Below are positions 36,006 to 46,071 of a stretch of 52,097 nt of DNA, piece after piece; positions within the stretch are counted from its first letter, which is position 1, and each line of letters begins with the position of its first letter. The stretch lies in NCBI GenBank assembly GCA_937995735.1, contig CALKIZ010000060.1, positions 1 through 52,097 on the forward strand, read 5' to 3'. A program made the translations under genes and the position numbers. This DNA is from an uncultured Neomegalonema sp. Its GTDB lineage: Bacteria > Pseudomonadota > Alphaproteobacteria > Rhodobacterales > Rhodobacteraceae. The notes below the pieces were generated by a model. That model was not told where the DNA came from. It searched no databases and saw only the letters and a list, made by a program, of their open reading frames with translations.

Positions 36006-36027
36006 ATACCCCGCTTTGGCGGGGTAT
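36006..36027 (-). terminator. Terminator between the L,D-transpeptidase and lpxD
   Basis: Nine-pair stem ATACCCCGC / GCGGGGTAT with a 4-base loop, 14 bases after the transpeptidase stop. On the minus strand TTTGT follows the stem. It separates the two leftward genes. Confidence 0.7.
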
Positions 36028-36041
36028 AACAGGTCAATCCG

Positions 36042-37697
36042 TCAAAGCCCGCTGGTCTGACGTTCTTCAACATCCGCATGAAGCGCTCTGGCCAGCGCTT
36101 CGTCCCGGCCATACACGTCTTCGCGGAAATGCAGCGTTCCTGCATGATCAACCCATGATGTCAGGTACATGAGGTGGACAGGAATCGGACGTTCAAGAGA
36201 AACCTCGGTTTCTTCACCGGTCGCCAAAATATTTTCAATCATCGCGCCGGGGTCTGCTGACTGGTCGGAAAGTAACAACCAAGCCAATGCGAAGGGTCGT
36301 TCAACACGAACGCACCCATGAGAGTGCGCGCGCATCTCGTTAGAGAATAAGTGCTTGGATGGCGTGTCATGCAAATAGATATTATGCCCGTTCGGGAACA
36401 TAAACTTCACATTACCCAACGCATTACCCGGTCCCGGCTTTTGAACCACACCATAATGATCACCGAATATCTCGGGCGTCATTTGTTCCCAGTTCACATC
36501 GGTTAAGGGATCAATTTTCTTTCCCCGCCGGAACAGAATCATATTCTGTTTTTCAAAGAATTTAGGGTCAGCTTTTGCCTCGGGCAAAAACTCGCGCGAC
36601 ACAATGCTCTTAGGCACATTCCAACGCGGATTCAGCACAAGATAGCTCATCGAGCGGGAAAATTCCGGTGTCTGCAAACGGCGCTCAGATTTACCGATCA
36701 CAACACGCGCCTCGTGTAGCGGCACATCATCATCGTCGTAGACTGTCATCCGGTAAGCCGGTTGGTTGACTTCGATACGGCGGCCAAGGCGCTGGTTTGT
36801 GCGCCAGCGCAACCGTTCCAAGTTCAGCATCACTTGGGCAATACGGCGTGTGACAGGCTGGTTAAGGGCGCGCAACGTCGCTGGTCCGGCAATACCATCG
36901 GCATTCAACCCGTGACGATCTTGAAATTTTGCCACTGCACCCTGAAGGCGCTCATCATATGTCGATACTTGTGACGAGGCTTCCGACATCAGCTCCGGCT
37001 CTGGTGGAAGGTCACCCATTGCAATCAAGCGGCGACGCAGGATATCTGCCGTAACCGATGTTTCTCCGGGTTTAAGTCCTTTGCCGGGAACGGTTGGACC
37101 CCAGCCACCTGAGCTTGCCTGAATTGTCAGACGGCCTAACGCATCACGCAGTTTGCGATAGCGCGCATTTTTAGGAACAATCCGCTCTAATACAGACGGA
37201 ACATCATTGATCTGAGCCAGTTCACGCAACATCCGCAGCGGATCAGGACGCGCTGGATCAACATGCACTTTAAGATCAAGCGCTTCCGGATCAGCAGCCC
37301 CCGCCCTCAGATCGTCAAGATAAAGCAAAAAGGCCGAAGAGAGCGCCCGTTCAATGCGCGCCCGCTCGTCAAAACTCGTGTCAGTCGATAATGCGCCGAC
37401 TTCGACCGACAGTCGGTCATACTTATACCGCGCAGGGGATAACCCATGAGACGACGATGCAGCGAGAGCAGATAGCAAATGGTCAGCATTCGTAAGACCA
37501 TCGGCAGGCGTAAGCCAAAATGGTTGGAGGCCACGCTCATTATAAAAAATCTCAATAGCTTCAGCAGCACGGGGGTGCTCTGCAGCAACAGGGCGAGCAT
37601 CTTCGGGTATTTCACGGGCTTCAACAGCAGAAGTCACTGTAAAAACAGCGGCCAAAGAAAAAAAGAAAGCACAAGACGCTAATTTTAAACCGTACAT
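36042..37697 (-). CDS. L,D-transpeptidase (YcbB/LdtD type)
   Basis: Periplasmic peptidoglycan cross-linking enzyme making meso-DAP to meso-DAP links. ATG 37697 starts a signal peptide (LASCAFFFSLAAVFTVTSA); 551 residues in all. An N-terminal scaffold contains EIFYNERGLQPFW, the peptidoglycan-binding helix bundle lies near residue 245 (AVAKFQDRHGLNADGIAGP), and the YkuD catalytic domain runs from about 290 to 480, with the active site HSHGCVRV (Cys ~463). The size and order match E. coli YcbB. It is divergent from the DUF882 gene, another cell-wall protein. Confidence 0.92.
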   Translation of the reverse strand: MYGLKLASCAFFFSLAAVFTVTSAVEAREIPEDARPVAAEHPRAAEAIEIFYNERGLQPFWLTPADGLTNADHLLSALAASSSHGLSPARYKYDRLSVEVGALSTDTSFDERARIERALSSAFLLYLDDLRAGAADPEALDLKVHVDPARPDPLRMLRELAQINDVPSVLERIVPKNARYRKLRDALGRLTIQASSGGWGPTVPGKGLKPGETSVTADILRRRLIAMGDLPPEPELMSEASSQVSTYDERLQGAVAKFQDRHGLNADGIAGPATLRALNQPVTRRIAQVMLNLERLRWRTNQRLGRRIEVNQPAYRMTVYDDDDVPLHEARVVIGKSERRLQTPEFSRSMSYLVLNPRWNVPKSIVSREFLPEAKADPKFFEKQNMILFRRGKKIDPLTDVNWEQMTPEIFGDHYGVVQKPGPGNALGNVKFMFPNGHNIYLHDTPSKHLFSNEMRAHSHGCVRVERPFALAWLLLSDQSADPGAMIENILATGEETEVSLERPIPVHLMYLTSWVDHAGTLHFREDVYGRDEALARALHADVEERQTSGL

Positions 37698-37806
37698 TAA
37701 ATCTGTCTTTGGAGGTTTTACGGCATACTCAATACCAAGAGCGGGTCGGTGTTTGGGGGCAAACGCCGGTAATTCGCCACAGGCTTTATAATCGGGGTTT
37801 TCAACT

Positions 37807-38376
37807 GTGTTCAGCAATGGTGCTCTCCATTCCGATCTATCGCGACGTGCGGCACTTGCCGGCGCCATGTCTTTTGCGCTTACAGCAGCATTATCGCCGA
37901 ACCGTGTCTGGGCTGCTGCCCCGAACGCCTTGCGGCGCATTAATATCTACAGCCCGCGCACGGATGAGCGCCTCGATGCTATATACTATGTTAAAGGACG
38001 TTATGTCCCGCAAGTAATGCAAAGTCTTAACAAAATTTTAAGAGACGTAAGGACGCAGGAACAAAGTCAAATGGACCCGCGTTTAATTGATATTTTGTCG
38101 GCAGCGCAGAGCCTCATCGGGTATGATCGCCCCTTCTCGGTGATCTCCGGATACCGGTCCCAACGCACCAATGACATGCTGCGCCGAAACAGCAATGGCG
38201 TTGCCAAAAAATCTTATCATGTCAAAGGGATGGCTGCTGACCTCCGCATGGAAGGCGTTGATGTTTCAACCCTTCAACGGGCAGGACAACATATCGGTGC
38301 GGGTGGTGTTGGCATCTACACAAACTCAAACTTTGTACACTTAGATAGCGGCCCGGTTCGGAGCTGGGGTAGCTAA
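37807..38376 (+). CDS. DUF882 / YcbK-like peptidase M15 family protein
   Basis: A 189-residue protein, start GTG 37807. Its twin-arginine signal reads LSRRAALAGAMSFALTAALS. The catalytic M15 (D,D-carboxypeptidase) zinc residues are visible: SGYRSQRTNDML, KKSYHVKGMAADL (His and Asp) and NFVHLDSG (last His). It faces the L,D-transpeptidase gene across 109 bases, the same pairing as ycbK/ycbB in E. coli, so both probably act on septal or sidewall peptidoglycan. Confidence 0.88.
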   Translation: MFSNGALHSDLSRRAALAGAMSFALTAALSPNRVWAAAPNALRRINIYSPRTDERLDAIYYVKGRYVPQVMQSLNKILRDVRTQEQSQMDPRLIDILSAAQSLIGYDRPFSVISGYRSQRTNDMLRRNSNGVAKKSYHVKGMAADLRMEGVDVSTLQRAGQHIGAGGVGIYTNSNFVHLDSGPVRSWGS

Positions 38377-38453
38377 TTTTAGTGACGCCGGATCGCAACG
38401 CAGTATCGAAGATGTGAAGTTTCTGTAAACATCAGAACACGTCATATAACGCA

Positions 38454-38510
38454 AAACGGCCCCCGCACACAGTACGAGAGCCGTTTCAAATCACTTCGCG
38501 CTAAGCGCGA
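38454..38510. terminator. Hairpins between convergent genes
   Basis: AAACGGC / GCCGTTT around a 19-base loop (38454-38486), then TCGCGC-TAA-GCGCGA (38496-38510), between the convergent DUF882 and FadL-type genes. Neither has a proper T-run; they may act as Rho-assisted or bidirectional stops. Confidence 0.45.
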
Positions 38511-38515
38511 TACGA

Positions 38516-39739
38516 TTAGAAGCTGTAGCCGAATCTGGCTGAAAGCGCGAAGACGTCCGCGTCGCCAAAGTCCGATGAGGTAGCAAGACCTGCTGCTGTG
38601 GCAGGAGCCAAAGCAGGCGATTGAACACCGGAGATACCAAAGAGCCGACGGTATTCGCCACCCAATGTCAGCTTCAAACCCTCGGTTGGCTCAATGACAA
38701 CACCGCCGCCAATGCTGAAACCACCATCGGTAGTTTTGAACAAGCTGATTTCTTCATCGCCTTGTTCTTCATAACTGCCGGTGACAAAAGCCGCGAGTTT
38801 ATCATTGATCTTCTGAGCCACGGTCAGACGATAAGTAACCGTGTTATCGGTATATTCAACAACGGGTTGACCGAATGTCCCTGCAAATGCTGGGGGGTTA
38901 AAATCAACACCTTCCCAATTAACCCAACGGATGTTCGCTCTCACAAGAGTTGAAGTGGTAATCGGTGCCTGCAAATCCACATTGATGGATTGTGGTGTTG
39001 TGACTTGAAATTCACCAGGAATAGAATTGCTGCCGACACCGCCAAGAGCCGGAACGAATTGAGAAAACGTCTCTACAGAGTCAAAGTCATGCTCGACTTC
39101 CGAGTTATAAGTTACAGCCGCACGAATCTTATACTTTGGGATTTCCGCTGCAAAACCAGCCACAAACCCAACATCATATTCTTGCACGTCAATTTCAAAA
39201 GCCGGTACATTACCCGCTGCAATCGGTCCCGGCGGAACAGCGGGGTTCAAAGGATTCGGTCCTGGCTCACGCGCAAACTGAGCTTGCAAATCGACCCGAC
39301 TTGCTTGCAGGCGAGGGCCGCCATACACGCTGAAATTCTCATTGAACTTAAAACGTCCTATTGCAGTAAGCGTTTCAGCTTCAACACGGGCACTCGTACC
39401 CTCAAAGAGACCCTGATTGTAAGTCGTTTCTCTCAAAAACGGCGTATCATAGATAAGCGCTGCGGAAATCCGATCCGTAAAATCAGTTTTCGCGCCCAAG
39501 GTGAAAAATGGCGTATTGTCGGCGGTATTTCCAGTAGCCCCAGATATGCTCGGAGACAAAAGCGAGGGTGTATCCCCTTCAAGATCAGGAATAACGATGC
39601 CAACCCTGCCTTCGATGTAGTTGCCTTCTTCGAAAATGATGTCGATTGGTTGACCACTCAGGTCAAACCCCCCAGCATAAGAAACCGACGGAGCCAGCGC
39701 TACAGCGGCGGCGAATGCCAACGTTTTTGTATTCTTCAT
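38516..39739 (-). CDS. FadL/OmpP1 family outer-membrane transporter
   Basis: Beta-barrel channel for long-chain fatty acids or other hydrophobic compounds. It has 407 residues; ATG 39739 has AGGAGGG 6 bases upstream. The signal peptide ends Val-Ser-Tyr-Ala. The mature start has GGFDLSGQP, the usual hatch-region opening, then alternating strands, GRFKFNENFSVYGGPRLQ and RANIRWVNWEGVDF. The terminal strand AFALSARFGYSF ends in Phe. It is alone, with no acyl-CoA genes beside it. Confidence 0.88.
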   Translation of the reverse strand: MKNTKTLAFAAAVALAPSVSYAGGFDLSGQPIDIIFEEGNYIEGRVGIVIPDLEGDTPSLLSPSISGATGNTADNTPFFTLGAKTDFTDRISAALIYDTPFLRETTYNQGLFEGTSARVEAETLTAIGRFKFNENFSVYGGPRLQASRVDLQAQFAREPGPNPLNPAVPPGPIAAGNVPAFEIDVQEYDVGFVAGFAAEIPKYKIRAAVTYNSEVEHDFDSVETFSQFVPALGGVGSNSIPGEFQVTTPQSINVDLQAPITTSTLVRANIRWVNWEGVDFNPPAFAGTFGQPVVEYTDNTVTYRLTVAQKINDKLAAFVTGSYEEQGDEEISLFKTTDGGFSIGGGVVIEPTEGLKLTLGGEYRRLFGISGVQSPALAPATAAGLATSSDFGDADVFALSARFGYSF

Positions 39740-39970
39740 GGATGCCCTCCTGATCACCGAGCCACTCTCGGAAAGGAGAGCGCATTACAATTAATCATCA
39801 TCCAAACGTTAACAGAGTGTGAGTGCCATAGTAACGTTGCGGTAACTTCCTTCAAAAAGGCACGTTTTGCTGAGACTGTGAGCAATTCCGCAACGCTTTG
39901 GCGGCAAAATTCACGTTATTAGCATAAAGTGAATTTGAATTCTCGGATAAGTTTTACAGTGTCCACCTCT

Positions 39971-40948
39971 TTAAGTGATTTTACCAAAACTCCGATCATA
40001 GAATCGCAACCAATTCTCACCCATCACGCCCGCAGTTTCCTCTGCAGAAAACCCGACTGCTCGCAATCCCGCAGCTATATTTCCAAAATCCCGATTGTCC
40101 TGAAACCAACTCGGCATCGGAGGAAATCCGGCATCACTCGCCGACCCTTCTCCGTAATCAATTTCTTTCGACCAGCGGCCAACGCGCATCCATTCAACAA
40201 CGCTATCCGGTTGGTCCTGGCAAAGATCTGACCCTAACCCGATTTGTGTTGCGCCCACAAGCTCGGCGGTTTTGGCAACCATCTCGCAAAAGCTCTCAAG
40301 GGTGCAGTCGGTCTTGTCCTTCAAGTGGTGCGGATAAAAAGAGAAACCGAGCATTCCACCTGATGCTGCCAGTTCTTTCAGAACCGTGTCAGACTTATTA
40401 CGCAAAGCCGGATGCCAGAACGCGGGATTTGCGTGTGTGATGGCAATGGGCCGTTCGGAAATTTCGATAGCTTCCAATGTCGAACGATCCGCTGAATGGC
40501 TCATATCAACAACGAGGCCAACACGGTTCATCTCTTTGATAACCTGCTTGCCCATCCGTGTGATGCCGGGGTCTTCTGCCTCATAGCATCCCGTCGCCAA
40601 CAGCGATTGGTTATTGTAACTGAGCTGCATAAACCGTGCGCCAAGGGTATGGCAGATTTCGACAAGCCCGATGTCATCCTCTATCGGCGAAGGGTTCTGA
40701 AACCCGAAAATAATCGCCGTGCGCCCATCGCGCTTTGCCGCGCGCACATCATCACCCGTGCGGGCTTGGCAAATCAGATCGGGGTATCGTTCGAACCATC
40801 GGTTCCATTGCTCGAAATTCGCGACCGTTTCGCGAAACATCTCATGATAGGCAATGGTGACATGCACAGCATCAACGCCGCCTTCGCGCATCTGGCGGAA
40901 GATTTTCTCTGACCAATTCGCGTATTGGAGATTGTCGATTAAGTGCAT
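39971..40948 (-). CDS. M19 membrane dipeptidase family protein
   Basis: A 325-residue zinc dipeptidase-like hydrolase. ATG 40948 has GGAGG 6 bases upstream. It begins MHLIDNLQYANWSEKIF. The usual first ligand pair His-x-Asp (HNDLP in renal dipeptidase) is not clear here: the sequence reads IDNLQ in place of it. The later parts fit: ARFMQLSYNNQSLLATG, LVVDMSHSADRSTLEA, PIAITHANPAFWH, and IGLGSDLCQ. No signal peptide, so it is probably cytoplasmic. Some relatives lacking the first ligands act on other amide or ester bonds, so the specificity is open. Confidence 0.82.
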   Translation of the reverse strand: MHLIDNLQYANWSEKIFRQMREGGVDAVHVTIAYHEMFRETVANFEQWNRWFERYPDLICQARTGDDVRAAKRDGRTAIIFGFQNPSPIEDDIGLVEICHTLGARFMQLSYNNQSLLATGCYEAEDPGITRMGKQVIKEMNRVGLVVDMSHSADRSTLEAIEISERPIAITHANPAFWHPALRNKSDTVLKELAASGGMLGFSFYPHHLKDKTDCTLESFCEMVAKTAELVGATQIGLGSDLCQDQPDSVVEWMRVGRWSKEIDYGEGSASDAGFPPMPSWFQDNRDFGNIAAGLRAVGFSAEETAGVMGENWLRFYDRSFGKIT

Positions 40949-41030
40949 TGCGGAGCCTCCGAGGTTTCTCGAATTGTTCGCACGGAGAACCAAGGATGCA
41001 AAGCCCTAACACGTCATAAACTAGCGCTTA

Positions 41031-43271
41031 TCAGACAAAATCTATGTGCTTATTCAGCGGCAATTCGCGGATACGTTGTCCGGTTGCCGCAAAAATTGCA
41101 TTGGCAAGCGCCGCAGGTGCGGGCGGGGTTCCCGGTTCGCCGATCCCGGTAATCCGGTCTCCATTTTCAAGAATACGGACCGCAATCTCTGGCGTCTGAT
41201 TGATCCGCAACCCGTCATAATCATGAAAATTGGTTTGCTGCACTTCGCCGTCCTCAAGGGTAATCTCCCCCTGAATCGCGGCGGTAAGGCCATATATAAG
41301 CCCCGAGGAAAGCTGCGCTTCGAGAATGCCGGGATCAAGCGCCGTTCCTACATCGGCGGCAATCCATGCTTTATCAACTTTCAAGCCATCTTCGGTCATT
41401 GATACTTCAATCACTTCGGCGGTCGGCACATTGAATGAGAGGGTAAAGGCAACGCCGCGCCCTTTACCCGACGCAAGCGGACTGCCCCAATCAGACATCT
41501 CACCAACGGCCTCAAGCACTTTGCGAGAGACATCGTGGTTTATAAGTTTCAGGCGCATTTCCAGCGGATCGGTTTCGGCGGCATGGGCCAGCTCATCCAT
41601 AAAACTTTCGTGGAAAAAGCCGTTATACGATGCGCCGACCGAGCGCCAAAAGCTGATCGGGATTGAGGGAGGCGAGCGATACCCCGTGATCCGGTAATTT
41701 GGAATTGCATAAGGTTGACCATAGGCGCCATCGACAATCAGTTTGTCAGGACCAACTGTCGGCAACCCCATGCGCCCACTCACCGATTCCACAATAGAGG
41801 GGCTGGCGATCTTTCCGTCATAAGCTGTCGGCATACCGTTTTCGACAGCGCCACGGAATCGCGCAATGGCCGGAGGACGGTAGAGGTCGTGACACATATC
41901 CTCTTCACGAGACCACGTGACTTTGACGGGTTTGCCTTCCGTATGCTTTGCGACTTGAACAGCATATTGGATGAAATCGAGTTCAGTTTTTCGGCCAAAT
42001 CCACCACCAAGATAAGGCGTGTGGACCGCGACCTGTTCGGCATCAATTCCTGCAATAGCCGCCCCGTCTGCCTTCGCTTTGGTCGGAAACTGATTACCCG
42101 CCCAAATGTCGAGTTTACCGTCCCGCAGCCACGCAACAGCATTCATCGGCTCCATCGTTGCATGAGCAAGGATCGGCACGCGGTATTCGGCTTGGACAGG
42201 CACCGCCCCGTCCAAGGCTGCATCTATATCTCCAAGATCAGTGAAGCGATTATCGCGATGTCCCTCGTCAAAAGATGTCTCAATTGCATCAAAGATAGCT
42301 TTTGTCGATGGTGGATAAGGCGCGTCCGCCCATGTGCATTCAACCGCTTTCGCGGCTTCAAAAGCGCGCCATGTGTTATCCGCGATCACCGCAACGCCGC
42401 CGCCAATATCTATCGTTTTGATATATCCGCGCATTTCTCGTGCAACACTGTCATCATAGGCAGTCATGGCTCCGCCAAGACGCGGATTCATTTTGACAGT
42501 AGCGTAAAGCATCTCCGGCAACCGGACATCAATGCTGTATTCCGCTGTGCCGGTTGACTTTGCGACCACATCGACACGGGGCATTGATTTACCAAGATAG
42601 CGCCATTCGGATTGCGGCTTGAGCGGAGGGTCGGTTGGTGGTTCGATTCCTGCCGCCGCGACAGCAAGACTCTCATAACTATGCCGCTCGCCCGTCGGGG
42701 TAATCACCGCACCATCTTTTGTTTTTAAAGAACTCACATCAACACCCAGTTTTTGTGCAGCAGCCTCGATCAAAACGAGCCGTGCCGCTGCCCCGGCCTT
42801 TCGCATTTTCTCATAGCCGTCAGGCGTGGTCGATGAACCTCCTGTTGTTTGCATTCCGAGCAGCTTTGCCGGGATCGCTACAGAGGCGCGCGCAGTCTCC
42901 GCCAACCAACCTCGATCTGTCGGCGCGAAAGGAAGGCCATCCGCCATAATCGCTTCGTTAAAATAAGCGGAACTGGCCGGGCCATGTTCGACTTTGATCG
43001 CCTCAAACGCGACATCAAGTTCTTCCGCGACCATTGCGGCGAGTGTTGTATGAACTCCCTGCCCCATCTCGGCGCGCGGCGTGATGATCGTGACTCCGCC
43101 CTCGTCGATTTTTACATAGGGCGTCAGCGCCGCAGCGCCCTCACCCAACCCCGCTTTCAGAGGGTTGTCGTAAGGAGTTTTATATTTCCAATACCCGAAA
43201 ACCACGCCGCCAACGATACCGGCAGATCCGATCAGAAACGTGCGCCGTGCGATTGTCTTGAGCTTTCCCAT
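41031..43271 (-). CDS. Molybdenum hydroxylase large subunit (IorB / aldehyde oxidoreductase type)
   Basis: The molybdopterin subunit of a two-part xanthine-dehydrogenase-family enzyme, 746 residues. A twin-arginine signal (TIARRTFLIGSAGIVGG) sends it to the periplasm or membrane. Molybdopterin-binding segments seen are ITPRAEMGQGVHTTLAAMVAEEL, LGGGFGRKTELDFI and SFWRSVGASYNGFFHESFMDE; the catalytic Glu lies in GIGEPGTPPAPAALANA. The layout matches isoquinoline 1-oxidoreductase beta subunits. It is one base after the 2Fe-2S gene. No cytochrome or XdhC-like maturation gene is next to it. Confidence 0.92.
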   Translation of the reverse strand: MGKLKTIARRTFLIGSAGIVGGVVFGYWKYKTPYDNPLKAGLGEGAAALTPYVKIDEGGVTIITPRAEMGQGVHTTLAAMVAEELDVAFEAIKVEHGPASSAYFNEAIMADGLPFAPTDRGWLAETARASVAIPAKLLGMQTTGGSSTTPDGYEKMRKAGAAARLVLIEAAAQKLGVDVSSLKTKDGAVITPTGERHSYESLAVAAAGIEPPTDPPLKPQSEWRYLGKSMPRVDVVAKSTGTAEYSIDVRLPEMLYATVKMNPRLGGAMTAYDDSVAREMRGYIKTIDIGGGVAVIADNTWRAFEAAKAVECTWADAPYPPSTKAIFDAIETSFDEGHRDNRFTDLGDIDAALDGAVPVQAEYRVPILAHATMEPMNAVAWLRDGKLDIWAGNQFPTKAKADGAAIAGIDAEQVAVHTPYLGGGFGRKTELDFIQYAVQVAKHTEGKPVKVTWSREEDMCHDLYRPPAIARFRGAVENGMPTAYDGKIASPSIVESVSGRMGLPTVGPDKLIVDGAYGQPYAIPNYRITGYRSPPSIPISFWRSVGASYNGFFHESFMDELAHAAETDPLEMRLKLINHDVSRKVLEAVGEMSDWGSPLASGKGRGVAFTLSFNVPTAEVIEVSMTEDGLKVDKAWIAADVGTALDPGILEAQLSSGLIYGLTAAIQGEITLEDGEVQQTNFHDYDGLRINQTPEIAVRILENGDRITGIGEPGTPPAPAALANAIFAATGQRIRELPLNKHIDFV

Positions 43272-43272
43272 G

Positions 43273-43731
43273 TTACGCGCCCCGCAAATTCGCAGCCGCA
43301 GATTTTATCGCGGCGCGAATACGAGGGTAAGTCCCACAGCGGCAGAGATTGCCCGACATCGCATCATCAATATCGGCGTCACTCGGATCATTATTCTCGG
43401 CAAGAAAAGCGGCGGCATTCATAATTTGACCGGATTGGCAATATCCGCATTGAGCCACTTGATGCTCGACCCACGCGGCCTGAACGGCATTCATAGCGGC
43501 GGGCGAACCAAGACCCTCAATGGTGACGACCTCGCCTTCGACATCCCCAACAGGCAAGGAACAAGATCGCTCTGCAATCCCATCAACGTGCACTGTGCAA
43601 GCCCCGCACATCGCAATACCGCAGCCGAACTTCGGCCCGGTGATCCCCAATTCATCCCGGAGAACCCAAAGCAACGGCATGTCAGGTTCGACATCGACGT
43701 CATGTACTTGCCCATTGACCTTTAATTGCAT
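43273..43731 (-). CDS. Molybdenum hydroxylase 2Fe-2S subunit (IorA type)
   Basis: Electron-transfer subunit, 152 residues, two iron-sulfur clusters. The plant-ferredoxin-like first cluster is in [16 protein letters not shown] with a later Cys in ERSCSLP; the second is in [14 protein letters not shown] and [11 protein letters not shown]. No signal peptide, so it probably rides out with the Tat-signal large subunit. The genes are adjacent and coupled (1-base gap). Together they hydroxylate an N-heterocycle or oxidise an aldehyde; the substrate is not shown. Confidence 0.93.
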   Translation of the reverse strand: MQLKVNGQVHDVDVEPDMPLLWVLRDELGITGPKFGCGIAMCGACTVHVDGIAERSCSLPVGDVEGEVVTIEGLGSPAAMNAVQAAWVEHQVAQCGYCQSGQIMNAAAFLAENNDPSDADIDDAMSGNLCRCGTYPRIRAAIKSAAANLRGA

Positions 43732-43782
43732 GTCGCGCCCTTTTCACGGTTCATTCTTAGCGGATATATTGGGATGAACTGT

Positions 43783-44328
43783 TCAGGTGTCTATATTTTG
43801 GTCGTCATCTGGAAATGTTTCGCTTCTCAAAGCAATTTTCATCGCCTGAGCATAAAATGACCGCCATGACGCGCGGCCAGAGAAAAATTTCGGCTTCATC
43901 GCGGACAACACGTCGTAAAGACCGTAGTGCTGCCATTCCCAAGTCGCGACAGTCATCCACATCATACGCTTATCGACCTTTGCGCGGATCGCATCAATCT
44001 CAGCATCCGTGAGCGAGCCACGCTCTTTCAAGCGTTTGCGGTTCGCGGCCTGATCTTCTGATGAAAGCTCCGTATCCAAAAATGGATCGAGCAAATCGGC
44101 CCAGACATCATAGCGGCGCGTAAAGGGAATTCCGTGTTCACGGCAAAAAGTCTTTAAGCTTTCAAGCTCCGTGCGGGAGGCCAACAGCACTTCACCGCCC
44201 TTTGTAACAATGGCTGGCGGATACCAGTCGATGATTTCGCTAATATCACCACGCTCCAAAACCCGTGTTTTGCGCGCTGGAAATGGATAACGCGGCAGAG
44301 TAACCCTGCCGCGTTCTGTCTCGATCAA
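43783..44328 (-). CDS. Conserved hypothetical protein downstream of rplS
   Basis: A 181-residue soluble protein that I do not recognise with confidence. It has an N-terminal beta part with VLERGDISEIIDWYPPAIVT and GGEVLLASRTELESLKTFCREHG, a central RYDVWADLLDPFLDTE, and a helical end with WEWQHYGLYDVLSAM. The start is uncertain; TTG 44328 opens the frame without a clear ribosome site. It follows rplS by 17 bases and is probably on the same transcript. Confidence 0.65.
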   Translation of the reverse strand: MIETERGRVTLPRYPFPARKTRVLERGDISEIIDWYPPAIVTKGGEVLLASRTELESLKTFCREHGIPFTRRYDVWADLLDPFLDTELSSEDQAANRKRLKERGSLTDAEIDAIRAKVDKRMMWMTVATWEWQHYGLYDVLSAMKPKFFSGRASWRSFYAQAMKIALRSETFPDDDQNIDT

Positions 44329-44345
44329 TACTGAAAGTAAAGATG

Positions 44346-44732
44346 TCAGCTTTTTGCTTTCTTCGGACGATAATTCGTCTTCTCGGCAATCCGCGCCGAC
44401 TTACCGCGACGATCACGCAGATAGTAGAGCTTGGCACGGCGGACGCGGCCACGGCGGACAACTTCAATGCCTTCGATGGACGGGCTATAGAGCGGGAACA
44501 CACGTTCCACGCCTTCACCGTAGGAAATTTTACGAACGGTAAACCCACCGTTGAGAGTCTCGCCACCGGAGCGCGCGATGCAGACGCCTTCATAAGCCTG
44601 TGTACGCACACGCTCGCCCTCGCGGACGAAGACATTTACTTTCAGCGTATCACCCGGTTTAAAATCAGGGATCGGGCGTTTAGCGGCCAATTCAGCGCGC
44701 TGTTCTTCTTCAAGTTGTTCAATCACGTTCAT
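44346..44732 (-). CDS. rplS: Ribosomal protein L19
   Basis: 50S subunit protein at the 30S-50S interface. It has 128 residues, starting at ATG 44732 with AAAGGAT upstream. Typical L19: [35 protein letters not shown], then [41 protein letters not shown]. An in-frame upstream extension is not needed. It follows trmD by 95 bases. Confidence 0.97.
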   Translation of the reverse strand: MNVIEQLEEEQRAELAAKRPIPDFKPGDTLKVNVFVREGERVRTQAYEGVCIARSGGETLNGGFTVRKISYGEGVERVFPLYSPSIEGIEVVRRGRVRRAKLYYLRDRRGKSARIAEKTNYRPKKAKS

Positions 44733-44827
44733 CGTGATGATCCTTTTAGTCAGCCCACTTCCGGTGAGCATTCTCACCTGCGGGACGGGTTATCGGGTCC
44801 GATTGCTCTGCTCCTCCGTGCCGGGTG

Positions 44828-45634
44828 CTATTCAGTGTCGCCACTGAAGGCCCGCCAGAGATCGGGACGCCGTTCTTTCGTCGTAGCCTCGGATTGAGAG
44901 CGCCGCCATTCAGCGACCTTGGCGTGATGGCCGGAGAGGAGAATCTCCGGTATCGCGCGCCCCTCCCATTCCGGGGGTCGTGTATATTGCGGATGCTCCA
45001 GCAGCCCCGCAGAAAAACTCTCTTCGACTGTTGATTCCAGAGTGCCAAGCACACCGGGCAACAGCCTTACCACCGCGTCGATCAGAGCCATTGCAGGGAT
45101 TTCTCCCCCCGTTAGCACTGCGTCACCGACGCTGATTTCTTCGACGTCCCGAGCCTCCAAGACACGTTGGTCGATGCCCTCAAAGCGTCCACAGATCAGT
45201 GTGGCCCCTTCGCAAGCTGCCAACCGCGCCACTCGCTCTTGAGTGATAGGCCGACCACGCGCCGAAAAACACAACACCGGCCACTTTTCCCGATCTTTGG
45301 GAACCTTAGCCAATGAAGCGTCTATCGCTGCCGCAACCACATCAGGCTTGAGGACCATCCCAGGCCCACCGCCCGCCGGAGTATCATCGACAGAGCGGTG
45401 CTTATCGGTTGCAAAACTGCGAATGTCCAGTGTTTCCAGCGACCAAAGCCGTTTTTCACGGGCTTTCCCGATCAGCGACACCCCCAGAGGCCCCGGAAAC
45501 ATCTCAGGGTACAAGGTTAATACCTTCACGCGCCAAATCGGATCAGACTTCGCCCCTGATTCGTCCATCAGAGTCCGAGGCTGGGCGGACGGTTTAATCT
45601 GGCGCAAACCATGAGAACGGGACGGATTGGTCAT
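44828..45634 (-). CDS. trmD: tRNA (guanine-37-N1)-methyltransferase
   Basis: SPOUT-fold enzyme that makes m1G37 in tRNA and so prevents frameshifts. The natural core starts near [18 protein letters not shown] 45634 adds ~33 residues before it and ATG 45568 only ~11; the shorter start fits the family better, but AGAAGA precedes the longer one. Knot motifs: [37 protein letters not shown], and LLPGVLG. It stands apart from rimM by 2.5 kb of inserted genes but keeps its place before rplS. Confidence 0.95.
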   Translation of the reverse strand: MTNPSRSHGLRQIKPSAQPRTLMDESGAKSDPIWRVKVLTLYPEMFPGPLGVSLIGKAREKRLWSLETLDIRSFATDKHRSVDDTPAGGGPGMVLKPDVVAAAIDASLAKVPKDREKWPVLCFSARGRPITQERVARLAACEGATLICGRFEGIDQRVLEARDVEEISVGDAVLTGGEIPAMALIDAVVRLLPGVLGTLESTVEESFSAGLLEHPQYTRPPEWEGRAIPEILLSGHHAKVAEWRRSQSEATTKERRPDLWRAFSGDTE

Positions 45635-46071
45635 TCTTCTAAAATTTTACTTATATTGTTACGCCTTCGCCAATGACCTTAAGGACTGCGGCTTGACGAA
45701 AAATACAACAAAAATACTTCTGTGCAGATGCATTTACATATACCGCATTCATGAGATGAACTCACAAAAAATCCACATGCACACAAAACACCCAGCATCG
45801 GTATGTAGTTCAAAAATCTATGAAAAATAACCCTACCGAAACGCACTTTAAAGTATAAACATATCAACTATTGGTTGATTTATTTATTTATTAAATAGAG
45901 TACCAATGTTGCTTTAAAATATACTATAACGTGCATAAAACATTACACGTAGCCCTTTGTTTTAAGACTTGATGACTACCTGCACACAAATAAGTAATTT
46001 GATACTTTCTGCTCTAGCGTGTATTTCTATTTGGTCGAAATGACACCACTATTAACCAAGAGGCAGACAAT
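45635..46071. other. AT-rich spacer before the RTX gene
   Basis: About 440 bases of clearly lower G+C than the surrounding genes, with no defensible gene. It must hold the promoters of trmD (leftward) and of the RTX gene (rightward). A loose dyad ACGTG ... CACGT is visible near 45934-45954. The low G+C suggests this DNA came with an inserted segment. Confidence 0.55.
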
